Below, one piece after another: positions 8,727-17,161 of a DNA stretch of 64,000 nt. A program made the translations under genes and the position numbers. Position 1 is the first letter of the stretch. Each line of letters opens with the position of its first letter. The DNA is taken from assembly GCA_937919655.1 (NCBI GenBank), contig CALFPJ010000063.1:124001-188000 (forward strand), read 5' to 3'. The notes under the pieces were generated by a model. It saw only the letters and a list, made by a program, of their open reading frames with translations, made no database searches and was not told the DNA's origin. This DNA comes from an uncultured Gemmatimonadales bacterium (lineage in GTDB: Bacteria; Gemmatimonadota; Gemmatimonadetes; Longimicrobiales; Gaopeijiaceae).

Positions 8727-9634
8727 GGCCGTTCGCGGTGGCCGGTCTGCAGATCGACGTCCGCGCCAAGGAAAACCAAGTCGATGAGATCGAGACCAAG
8801 ATCGATCGACTGATCCTCCACTTTCCGTGGGTGGAGATGGTGGTCCTCTCCGAACTGGCCGTGGGCACACAGGTTCACGCCGACGCTGAACCCATGCCGG
8901 GTCCGACTGAAGCCGCACTCGCCCGCATCGGCGCGAAGCACGGTGTATGGTTCATTCCGGGCTCTTTGTACGAAGCCGATGGCGGGAAGATTTACAACAC
9001 CACGCCGGTCATCGATCCGACCGGGACGGTCATCGGGCGTCACCGGAAGCTCTTTCCTTTCACGCCGTACGAGGCAGGCATCGCGGCGGGCAGCGAGCCA
9101 TTCGTATTCGACGTGCCCAATGTGGGTCGTTTCGGCGTTCTGATTTGTTACGACATGTGGTTCCCGGAGACTTCCCGCTGGCTGATCACGCAGGGGGTCG
9201 AAGTGATTCTTCGGCCGGCGCTCACGGATACCATCGACCGCGAAATCGAGTTGGCTATGGTGCGGGCGACCGCTGCCCAAAATCAGTGCTTTGTCTTGGA
9301 TGTAAACGGACTCGGCGACGGCGGAGTCGGCGGTTCACTCTTCGTCGGTCCGGCCGGTGAGGTGCTCCATCAGGCTGGTTCCTCGCCGGAGGAGATTCCC
9401 TTCGAGATCGACCTCGATCGTGTTACACGGGGTCGTGAAGTCGGCTTACGCGGTTTGGGCCAGCCGCTGAAGAGCTTCCGCGATCGAGCCTTTGAGTTCG
9501 ACTTCTACGCGGAAGGCGCGAAGTCGGACTACTTGAACAGTCTGGGGCCCCTCGAGAAGACTCAACGCGGCAGTCGTGCGGGGCTCGGCGACACGCCCTC
9601 AAAACCACGTCTCTTCGGGAACACGAACAAGTGA
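8723..9634 (+). CDS. carbon-nitrogen hydrolase (nitrilase superfamily amidase)
   Basis: 303 residues with the complete Glu-Lys-Cys triad of the family: Glu44 in 'VLSELAV', Lys109 in 'RHRKLFPF' and Cys142 in 'ICYDMWFPE'. The last 50 residues are an extra, polar tail. It hydrolyses a C-N bond in an amide or N-carbamoyl compound. In an operon with an amino-acid decarboxylase and a GABA-type transaminase, plausible substrates are N-carbamoylputrescine, a gamma-acyl-GABA amide or a guanidino/valeramide compound. Its start overlaps the upstream stop by 4 bp and its stop overlaps the next start (GTGA), so expression is tightly coupled. The enzyme class is certain, the substrate inferred. Confidence 0.85.
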   Translation: MRPFAVAGLQIDVRAKENQVDEIETKIDRLILHFPWVEMVVLSELAVGTQVHADAEPMPGPTEAALARIGAKHGVWFIPGSLYEADGGKIYNTTPVIDPTGTVIGRHRKLFPFTPYEAGIAAGSEPFVFDVPNVGRFGVLICYDMWFPETSRWLITQGVEVILRPALTDTIDREIELAMVRATAAQNQCFVLDVNGLGDGGVGGSLFVGPAGEVLHQAGSSPEEIPFEIDLDRVTRGREVGLRGLGQPLKSFRDRAFEFDFYAEGAKSDYLNSLGPLEKTQRGSRAGLGDTPSKPRLFGNTNK

Positions 9635-12345
9635 CCAAAGCTGCTCGAGTGAGTCGACCGTCTCTCAGTATTTACTACTCAGCGCGCCGCCAGCGCACCG
9701 ATTCGTGGCAGCGTCTGAAGACGCTCGCGGATGAATGGCAGGAAGAAGGCCTTTCAGCGAAGCTGGTGAAAGGAATCGACGAGGAATTGGAGGCACTCGA
9801 CCTCCTCGAGGGCTACTTCGCATATCCGGGAAGAGAAGTCCTGGACCGTCTACGCGATTTCCGTCTGCGCGAGGAGCATGGGGCGTTTTCGACGCTCGCT
9901 CATTTTGTAGTCCGCATGCTCGTGAGCCACGCTTTCAGGCTCTATCTGGAGGAGGATCAGACGTCGGCGTGGCCCGAGACGCACGACGGCGACCCGCTCC
10001 CGGTACACCCGGGGCTGGTGGAGGACGAACGGCCGTACTTCGAAATCCTCGTCGTGGACGACCTGACCACGGCGGAGACGGACCGCCTGAAACAGCGGCT
10101 GCGGGTATTCCGTTCCGACGACGATGACTTCGTGTACGACATCGTGGTCGTACCTTCGTTCGAGGATGCGCTCATCGGGGTCCTTCTCAACTACCACGTT
10201 CAAAGCGTCGTCGTCCGATACGGCTTTCCGCTCCAATCGAAGCACCGGCTCACGATCCTCGACCGGACGCTGTCGCAGTTCAACGCGGCGAGGCTCAAGG
10301 AGGCTGACGTGGGACTGGCCCTAGGTCGCGCGATTCAGGCGCTCAGGCCTGAACTCGATCTCTTTCTCGTTACGGACGCTCCAGTCGAGGAACTCGCGGG
10401 CAAGAGCGGCGACGTGTTTTCGCGTGTTTTCTTTCGCCAAGAGGACTATAGAGAGCTTCACGAGTCGATTCTCAAGGGGATCGAAAGACGGTATCGGACG
10501 CCGTTCTTCAGCGCGCTGCGCGACTACAGTCATAAGCCGACAGGAGTTTTCCATGCGCTTCCTATTGCGCGAGGCAAGTCGGTGACGAAGTCGCACTGGA
10601 TTCGCGAAATGGAGGAGTTCTTCGGCATGTCCCTCTTTATGGCGGAGACGTCGGCGACCACGTCTGGGCTCGATTCGCTTCTCCAGCCGCATGGATCGCT
10701 GAAGGACGCTCAGATGGCGGCGGCGCGGGCGTTTGGCGCCACGTCGACCTACTTCGTCACGAACGGGACGTCGACGGCCAACAAGATTGTCATGCAGGCG
10801 TTAGCCGGACCGGGAGACATTGTTCTGGTCGCCCGCGATTGCCACCAGTCGCACCACTACGCGTTGGCGCTGACGGGCGCCTTCCCCGTTTACCTCGATC
10901 CGTATCCTTTGACGCCCTATTCGTTTTACGGCGGCGTCTCGATCGCCTCGCTCAAGCAGGAGTTGATCGCGCTCCGCGAGGCCGGGAAGCTGGACCGGGT
11001 AAAAGTGCTGCTGCTCACGAACTGCACCTTCGATGGCATCGTCTACAATCCGGAGCGGGTCATGGAGGAGGTGCTGGCGATCCACCCCGGCATCTCCTTC
11101 GTTTGGGACGAGGCGTGGTTTGCGTTCGCTGGCTTCACCCCCATCACCCGCAAACGCACCGCGATGGACGCGGCCAAGTCTTTGAAGTCACGGCTGGCGA
11201 GGAAGGAGTATCGTGCTCGGTACACCGAGTGGCGCAAGCAGTTTGACGCCACGCCGGGCGAGGACAAATGGAACGGGCGCCTCATGGCGGACCCTGATGT
11301 CGCCAAGGTGCGCGTGTACGCCACGCAGTCGACGCACAAGACGCTTACCAGCTTTCGCCAGGGATCCATGATCCACATCCGTGACTCTGAGTTCGGAAGG
11401 CTCGTCTCCGAATCGTTTCACCAGGCATACCTCACGCATACGACCACGTCGCCGAACTACCCTATTTTGGCCTCCCTCGACCTTGGACGAAGGCAGGTGG
11501 AACTCGAGGGCTACGAGTTGGTGCAGAGTGCGATCGAGCTAGCGCTCATTCTGCGAGAGCGGATCAACACGCACCCAGGTATTTCCCGATTCTTCCGAGT
11601 GCTCACGCCTGAGCAACTGATCCCGTCGGAGCATCGCGCGTCCGGCTTTGCGGCCTACCGGGAGGCCCGTACAGACTGGAAACGCATGGAGACCGCTTGG
11701 GAAGAAGATGAGTTCTGCCTGGACCCCACGCGCGTGACGGTGTTCGTCGGTGCGACCGGCATCGAGGGAGATGCGTTCAAGAAGCTTCTCATTGAAGAGC
11801 ACGATATTCAGGTCAACAAGACGAGCCGCAACACGATACTGTTCATGACCCATATCGGCACAACGCGCGGCGCCGTCGCGCACTTGATTGATGTGCTTGC
11901 AAAGATCGCGGACGAACTCGCAGCCACAATCGAGTCCGAGGACGGACACCGGGCGGCGCGCCGGCAGGCCAGGGTTGAAGGTCTCACGAGTCGCATGCCG
12001 CCGCTCCCGAATTTTTCTGCTTTCCACGACGCCTTTCGGGACCTGGATCGTCCAAGCGCAGAGGGCGACCTGCGAGCCGCGTTCACCTTGGCTAGCAAAT
12101 CGAACCTGGTGAAATTTGTGCCCATCGCTGCCGACTTGCGTGCCGCTTTGGACGCGGGGACCCTCTTGGTGTCTGCGTCGTTCGTGACACCGTACCCCCC
12201 AGGCTTTCCGATTCTGGTTCCGGGACAAGTGTTGTCGCGCGAGATCGTGGACTATCTGTCAGCCGTAGATGTCAAAGAGATCCACGGCTACGATCCGGAG
12301 CTCGGCCTGCGACTCTTCACCGATGATGCCTTAGGGGCACCATGA
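9631..12345 (+). CDS. long Orn/Lys/Arg-type PLP decarboxylase
   Basis: 904 residues, well above the 710-760 of the E. coli inducible decarboxylases. Residues about 130-250 contain a receiver-like wing ('FEILVVDDLTTAETDRL'). The PLP core shows 'TNGTSTANKIVMQA', 'RDCHQSHHYAL', 'FVWDEAWFAF' (Asp near 493) and 'STHKTLTSFRQ' with the PLP Lys near 569. The C-terminal domain has 'YPPGFPILVPGQ'. Asp and Lys are about 76 residues apart, against roughly 37 in E. coli LdcI, because of a charged insertion after 'FAGFTPITRKR'. It decarboxylates arginine, ornithine or lysine to agmatine, putrescine or cadaverine in the cytoplasm. The GTG start overlaps the previous stop and its stop overlaps the next ATG. 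Substrate is unresolved. Confidence 0.85.
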   Translation: MTKAARVSRPSLSIYYSARRQRTDSWQRLKTLADEWQEEGLSAKLVKGIDEELEALDLLEGYFAYPGREVLDRLRDFRLREEHGAFSTLAHFVVRMLVSHAFRLYLEEDQTSAWPETHDGDPLPVHPGLVEDERPYFEILVVDDLTTAETDRLKQRLRVFRSDDDDFVYDIVVVPSFEDALIGVLLNYHVQSVVVRYGFPLQSKHRLTILDRTLSQFNAARLKEADVGLALGRAIQALRPELDLFLVTDAPVEELAGKSGDVFSRVFFRQEDYRELHESILKGIERRYRTPFFSALRDYSHKPTGVFHALPIARGKSVTKSHWIREMEEFFGMSLFMAETSATTSGLDSLLQPHGSLKDAQMAAARAFGATSTYFVTNGTSTANKIVMQALAGPGDIVLVARDCHQSHHYALALTGAFPVYLDPYPLTPYSFYGGVSIASLKQELIALREAGKLDRVKVLLLTNCTFDGIVYNPERVMEEVLAIHPGISFVWDEAWFAFAGFTPITRKRTAMDAAKSLKSRLARKEYRARYTEWRKQFDATPGEDKWNGRLMADPDVAKVRVYATQSTHKTLTSFRQGSMIHIRDSEFGRLVSESFHQAYLTHTTTSPNYPILASLDLGRRQVELEGYELVQSAIELALILRERINTHPGISRFFRVLTPEQLIPSEHRASGFAAYREARTDWKRMETAWEEDEFCLDPTRVTVFVGATGIEGDAFKKLLIEEHDIQVNKTSRNTILFMTHIGTTRGAVAHLIDVLAKIADELAATIESEDGHRAARRQARVEGLTSRMPPLPNFSAFHDAFRDLDRPSAEGDLRAAFTLASKSNLVKFVPIAADLRAALDAGTLLVSASFVTPYPPGFPILVPGQVLSREIVDYLSAVDVKEIHGYDPELGLRLFTDDALGAP

Positions 12346-13748
12346 GACCCATGCTCGATGGGCTGTCCGAGATTCGCCAACATTTCTTCCGCGACCCAAC
12401 CCCGGTCTGGCACGTGTGCGCGACGCCCTACACCCTCCTGGGGATGGATGAGTGGGTGCGCGGCTTTCGCTGGATCTCCTATGCCGACTGCTTCGACGGC
12501 GCGCATCCTCGGGTCTTCACTCCCGAGCAACGTACCGACGAGACCTTCCCGTATGACCTGCTGGAGGAGATGAACAACGACCTCCTGCGCCACGAGCAGG
12601 TTCGGGCGCATGTCTCCAAGTTCGGTCCCGGTCAGATCACCGCGCTCATGTTCGATGAGGAGACCTGCGCGCTCGCCGCCGGCCTGGGGTTAGACATGAT
12701 CATGCCTGCGCCGGAGCTACGTCGACGCGTGGACGACAAGTTGGAGACCACGCGCATTGGCGACCGAGCCGGGGTGGCGAGCGTGCCGAACGTGCTCGGG
12801 CGCGTTGCGAACTGGGATGATCTCCAGAAATTGTCGGCGAGCCTGGGTCCCGATGTCGTGGTGCAGACGGCTTTCGGGGATTCCGGCACCACGACGTTCT
12901 TCATTTCGTCTGAGGTGGAGTATCAGCGCTTCGCCGCGCAGATCGCGGCAGAGGTCGAGGTCAAGGTCATGCGCCGCATCAAGCCCGCTCAGGCCGCGAT
13001 CGAGGGTTGTGTGACCCGGGAGGGTACGATCGTAGGTCCGCTCATGACGGAGATCATCGGCTTCCCCGAACTGACGCCCTATAGGGGCGGTTGGGCCGGC
13101 AACGAAGTCGCTCCCGAGGCCTTTACCGACACACAGCGAGAGGCCGCCAGCAAAGGCACCGCGCGTTTCGGAGATGCGCTTCGCGACATGGGGTACAGGG
13201 GCTACTTCGAAATCGATTGGCTCATCGACGGGAACACCGGCGAGATGTACCTGGGGGAAGTGAATCCGCGCCTGAGTGGCGCCAGCCCGTTGACGAATCT
13301 GGCGGCCTTCGCCCACGCTGATGCGCCCCTGTTTCTGTTCCATCTGCTCGAGTACTCGGACGTCGACTTCCGCCTGGACGTCGACCGGCTCAATCGCCGT
13401 TGGGCCCACCCGAGCAATCACGACGATTGGAGTCAACTCATCGTCAAGTACACGGACGCGGACAACCTGCGCCTGACCCATGCACCACCGAGTGGTGTTT
13501 GGCGTCTGGGTGACAATGGCGTTGCCTCCTTCCGTTTCGCTCAGACGCACCGCCGGACGGTGGAAGGGGATCGCGACGCGTTCTTCCTGCGTATTCCCAA
13601 GATCGGGGACCGCATTCGGCATGCCGACGACCTCGGTATTTTGGTGTTTCGAGGGCGGGCGATGACCCGGGAGAGGGACCTTACCGACACGGCCCGCGCG
13701 TGGATAAAGGGAATTCGGGCGCACTTTGCGGGTGAACCGACCGGGTAG
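12342..13748 (+). CDS. ATP-grasp ligase (biotin-carboxylase-like)
   Basis: 468 residues. The ATP-grasp core runs from about 100 to 320: 'DDKLETTRIGDRAGV' precedes the nucleotide-binding lysines, 'PDVVVQTAFGDSGTTTFF' forms the flexible loop, and 'YFEIDWLIDGNTGEMYLGEVNPRLSG' carries the Asp/Glu/Asn metal ligands (given here in overlapping pieces: FEIDW and GEVNPR). Such enzymes join a carboxylate to an amine through an acyl phosphate. No biotin-binding domain is present, so a true biotin carboxylase role is unlikely. It overlaps the decarboxylase by 4 bp and closes the operon, which suggests that it acts on the diamine made by that enzyme, perhaps by acylating one amine. That role is inference. 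Confidence 0.75.
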   Translation: MRPMLDGLSEIRQHFFRDPTPVWHVCATPYTLLGMDEWVRGFRWISYADCFDGAHPRVFTPEQRTDETFPYDLLEEMNNDLLRHEQVRAHVSKFGPGQITALMFDEETCALAAGLGLDMIMPAPELRRRVDDKLETTRIGDRAGVASVPNVLGRVANWDDLQKLSASLGPDVVVQTAFGDSGTTTFFISSEVEYQRFAAQIAAEVEVKVMRRIKPAQAAIEGCVTREGTIVGPLMTEIIGFPELTPYRGGWAGNEVAPEAFTDTQREAASKGTARFGDALRDMGYRGYFEIDWLIDGNTGEMYLGEVNPRLSGASPLTNLAAFAHADAPLFLFHLLEYSDVDFRLDVDRLNRRWAHPSNHDDWSQLIVKYTDADNLRLTHAPPSGVWRLGDNGVASFRFAQTHRRTVEGDRDAFFLRIPKIGDRIRHADDLGILVFRGRAMTRERDLTDTARAWIKGIRAHFAGEPTG

Positions 13749-13810
13749 GGGGAGTCGCAAAAGCAGGCCGCACCGGGGTCGGCGCACACCGGCGACCACG
13801 CGTCCCTTAG

Positions 13811-13842
13811 GTGCCGTGTTGCCGTGTTGCCGTGTTGCCGTG
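13811..13842. repeat. four tandem 8-bp units (TTGCCGTG)
   Basis: GTGCCGTG followed by three exact TTGCCGTG units, ending 195 bp before the SusC start. It is a short slippage-prone array in the intergenic region between the diamine operon and SusC. It does not look like CRISPR (no spacers). Confidence 0.85.
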
Positions 13843-13862
13843 GGGAAGTTAGAAAAAAATCC

Positions 13863-13891
13863 TTGCTCAAAGTGCCCGCGAAACCTAATAT
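13863..13891 (+). promoter_or_regulatory. possible promoter of the SusC/SusD operon
   Basis: TTGCTC (13863-13868) and TAATAT (13886-13891) are 17 bp apart and follow an A-rich run (13852-13859) that could act as an UP element. Both boxes are poor matches to consensus (3 and 4 of 6), so this is a suggestion only. Confidence 0.25.
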
Positions 13892-14036
13892 TGGTCTGAT
13901 AACCGTACCTTCCTGCCCATATCAAGTTTGGTTGTGGGCCCCAGGTATCGGATCCGGCCGGGTGGTCATTCGACTCCCCGGCTAATCGTTTGTGGCAATG
14001 AAGGCTCGGGTCTTACGATCTAGCAAGGGGATTTTA

Positions 14037-17000
14037 ATGGCGTCGAACATCGTTCGAATTAAATCATCAACGTGGCGTGCGAATCTGATGGGTTTGCTAG
14101 TTTTCTCGTTGATGGCAGTAACCTCAGGCGCGCTCGAGGCGCAGACGGGGCAGATTGGTGGAACAGTGACGAACTCCGGTGGTGGAGGTCCACTAGGGGA
14201 AGTGCAGGTCTTCCTGGTGGGGCAGGAAATGGGATCGCTGTCGCGTGCCGACGGCCGCTTCCTGATCTTGAACGTTCCCGTGGGTACGTACGACTTGCGT
14301 GCGGTGCGGATCGGTTACGGCTCCATGACTCAGTCAGTGACGGTTACCGCCGGAGCGACGACGACGTCGGACTTTCCTCTCTCGACTCAGGCGTTAGGCC
14401 TGGACGAGATCGTGGTGACGGGTACGGCGGGTGCGTCGCGGCGCCGCGAGATCGGTAACACGATCGCGCAGGTCAACGTGGCCGACGTCGTGGACCGGCC
14501 AGTGTCGGTCTCCGACATGCTTCAGGCCCAGGCTACTGGCCTGGACATCGTCGGCGGTGGAGCCGAGGCGGGTCAGGGCAAGCAGATCCGTCTCCGCGGA
14601 AACTCCAGCGTCTCGATGACCAACAATCCGATCATCTATATCGACGGAATTCGGATGCGCAGCGAAGCGCTCCCGATCGTAAACAGCCTAGACACGGGCA
14701 GTGGCCGAGGCGCGCGCGTGTCGGCCAGCCCGCTCGACAACCTGAACCCGAACGACATCGACAGGATCGAGATCATTAAGGGTTCAGCGGCAACGACTCT
14801 ATACGGAACAGAGGCGTCGGCAGGCGTGATCCAGGTCTTCACCAAGCGCGGCTCCACGGGGGCTCCGCAGTGGACGATGGACGTCCAGCAGGGCACCGGT
14901 TGGTCTCAGAAGTTCGGGGTCAACGGCATGGACTACCTCAACATGGAGCACTACATGCGTGATCCGTGGTGGGGAGGTGGTTACGAAGGCGGTGACTTCT
15001 CCGTCGACTGCGTGACCGCAGACAACGACGTGAACAATCGTTGGCAGGGCGCGAATTCGTCTACCGACGGCGCGTGCAGCTTCCCGGGTACGTTCTGGAC
15101 TCAGAACTACAACCTGTCCGTGCGAGGCGGGAGCGAGTCGCTCCAGTACTTCATCTCCGGGCAGCTTCAGGATGACCAGTACCTGCTGCCGAACGACGAG
15201 CTCCAGAAGTACAACTTCCGCGGCAACTTCGTGATGTCTCCGATCGCGAACCTCCAACTCCAGTGGAATACGGCCTACTCGAACCAGTGGCAGCAGAACA
15301 CGGCCACTGCGAACAACGCGCAGGGCGTCACGCTGAATGCGTTCCGCCAGGAGCGGAACTACTGGGCAAGCGGCGATCCGGGCCTGATCGCGACTGCACT
15401 TGACTACGACATCCAGCAAAGGGTCGAGCGGTTGACGACCGGCGTGACGGCGACGTACGCGCCAATGGCGAACCTGACCAACCGCTTCACGGTCGGTTAC
15501 GATTTCTCTCAGCAGGAAGGCCGGAACCTGCGGAACTTTGGATTCCCTCAGTTCCCGAAGGGTTCGCTGACGAACGACACGTACCAGAATCGGTTGCTGA
15601 CCTTCGACTACGTGGGCACGTATTCGTTCGACCTGACAGAGACCGTCAAGTCGGACTTCTCGTGGGGCGGCCAGGCGACAGGCGACGAGGATCGTCGGCT
15701 TCAGGGCTACGGCGAGAACTTCCCGGGCGCTGCTCAGCCAACGGTCAGTTCGGCGGCGGTAAGGCGCGCTGAAGAATCCCGCCAGAAGGTGTGGAACGCA
15801 GGCTTCTTCTTCCAGAATGTGCTCGGCTTCTCCGACAAATACTTCGTCACTGGCGGAGTACGGGTAGACGGCAACAGCGCGTTCGGAGAAGGCTTCGGGC
15901 TGCAGGTGTATCCGAAGGTGAGCGGTGTGTGGGTGATCAGCGACGAGTCGTTCTGGAGTGAAGGGCTCGGCACTGTGAAGCTGCGCGGCGCCTACGGTCA
16001 GTCCGGCCGTGCGCCGGGTGCGTTCGACGCGGTGCGGACCTGGAACGCTGCGGGCTTCGCGGGCGCTCCAGCGTTCACTCCAGCGAACCTCGGTAACGCC
16101 GAGCTAGGTCCAGAGGTGACAGCTGAGATTGAGTTCGGCTTCGACGCCTCGTGGATGGACGACCGCCTCACCGCTGCGTTCACGTACTACACGCAGAAGA
16201 CGACGGACGCGCTCATGAGCGTCGCGAGCATCCCGTCGCAGGGCTTCACGTCGAGCCAGCTCAAGAACGTCGGCGCGATCAGTAATAAGGGGATCGAGCT
16301 TCAGCTCAACGCTTCCATGTACCAGAGCGAGAAGTGGGACGTGGACTTGGGACTCGGCATCTCGACGAACAAGTCGAAGGTTCTGAGCCTGTGTCGTGGC
16401 TACGACATCCCGACGGCCGAGGTGCTTGCAATCGACCCGTCCGCGGAGTGCGTCCCCGAATTCAACGGCCTGAGTGGCCGGATTATTGAGGGACAGACCG
16501 TGCCGGTGGAGTGGGACCGACGCGTTGCCAACCCCAATGAAATCGGTCCTTACCAGTACAAGGACAATCCGCTGACGACCGGCGCGTTCAACCCCAGCGT
16601 TGGCGAGGACGTCATCATCGGTCCGCAGCTCCCGACACACTTCATCAACCCGAGCCTCTCGATTCGTGTCCCAGGCAACATCCTGTTGAGTGCGCGGGGT
16701 GAGTACCGGGGCGGGAACTTTGCTGAGGTCAACCCGATCTCGATCGGGCGTTCGGTGCGTTCGCCGTTGTGCTTCCCGTACTACGCCGCGCCGGGTGGCT
16801 TGGCGAGCGGGGACATCAAGACGCTACAACTCAGGGAAGATACCCCCGCGATCTGGCGGGAGCGGTGCTCCGCGAACCGTGGCGACGACTACTGGTTCAA
16901 GGCCGACTACTTCAAGCTCAGAAGCGTGAGCGCGACGATTCCGGTGAACTTCGCCACCCCGGACCGTGTGCAGAACGCGACGCTCACGCTGTCGTTGAAC

Positions 17001-17147
17001 GATGCATTCTCCTGGTACAAGGAAGTGCCGTGGTACGACGTCGAGGTGTTCGGAAACGGAGCCGCGAGCGACAACGGTATCGGAAACGCATCAGAGCGCG
17101 TCCCCTCCCCCGTGACATTCCGGATGTCCCTCCGGCTGTCGTTCTGA
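14037..17147 (+). CDS. SusC/RagA-family TonB-linked outer-membrane transporter
   Basis: 1036 residues from the ATG at 14037, which is preceded by AAGGGG (14025-14030); a GTG at 13992 would add 15 residues without a better leader. The signal peptide ends near 'LEAQ'. A carboxypeptidase-regulatory-like domain follows ('QIGGTVTNSGGGGPLGEV'), then a TonB-box-like 'LDEIVVTGTA', a plug domain ('LDNLNPNDIDRIEIIKGSA', 'TLYGTEASAGVIQVF') and a 22-strand-type barrel ending in '...VTFRMSLRLSF' with the C-terminal Phe typical of outer-membrane barrels. It imports a glycan, peptide or other large ligand with the SusD lipoprotein encoded directly downstream. The ligand is unknown; no glycoside hydrolase lies nearby. 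Confidence 0.93.
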   Translation: MASNIVRIKSSTWRANLMGLLVFSLMAVTSGALEAQTGQIGGTVTNSGGGGPLGEVQVFLVGQEMGSLSRADGRFLILNVPVGTYDLRAVRIGYGSMTQSVTVTAGATTTSDFPLSTQALGLDEIVVTGTAGASRRREIGNTIAQVNVADVVDRPVSVSDMLQAQATGLDIVGGGAEAGQGKQIRLRGNSSVSMTNNPIIYIDGIRMRSEALPIVNSLDTGSGRGARVSASPLDNLNPNDIDRIEIIKGSAATTLYGTEASAGVIQVFTKRGSTGAPQWTMDVQQGTGWSQKFGVNGMDYLNMEHYMRDPWWGGGYEGGDFSVDCVTADNDVNNRWQGANSSTDGACSFPGTFWTQNYNLSVRGGSESLQYFISGQLQDDQYLLPNDELQKYNFRGNFVMSPIANLQLQWNTAYSNQWQQNTATANNAQGVTLNAFRQERNYWASGDPGLIATALDYDIQQRVERLTTGVTATYAPMANLTNRFTVGYDFSQQEGRNLRNFGFPQFPKGSLTNDTYQNRLLTFDYVGTYSFDLTETVKSDFSWGGQATGDEDRRLQGYGENFPGAAQPTVSSAAVRRAEESRQKVWNAGFFFQNVLGFSDKYFVTGGVRVDGNSAFGEGFGLQVYPKVSGVWVISDESFWSEGLGTVKLRGAYGQSGRAPGAFDAVRTWNAAGFAGAPAFTPANLGNAELGPEVTAEIEFGFDASWMDDRLTAAFTYYTQKTTDALMSVASIPSQGFTSSQLKNVGAISNKGIELQLNASMYQSEKWDVDLGLGISTNKSKVLSLCRGYDIPTAEVLAIDPSAECVPEFNGLSGRIIEGQTVPVEWDRRVANPNEIGPYQYKDNPLTTGAFNPSVGEDVIIGPQLPTHFINPSLSIRVPGNILLSARGEYRGGNFAEVNPISIGRSVRSPLCFPYYAAPGGLASGDIKTLQLREDTPAIWRERCSANRGDDYWFKADYFKLRSVSATIPVNFATPDRVQNATLTLSLNDAFSWYKEVPWYDVEVFGNGAASDNGIGNASERVPSPVTFRMSLRLSF

Positions 17148-17161
17148 GGAGAACCAACCCA

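Noticed and set aside
12717-13925. 402-codon minus-strand frame opposite the ATP-grasp gene
   Set aside because: No recognisable domain and no ribosome-binding site; the plus-strand gene has clear ATP-grasp motifs and operon overlap.
16769-17161. Upstream extension of the SusD frame by 131 codons
   Set aside because: It lies inside the SusC gene, and the lipoprotein leader with AGGAG begins at 17162.
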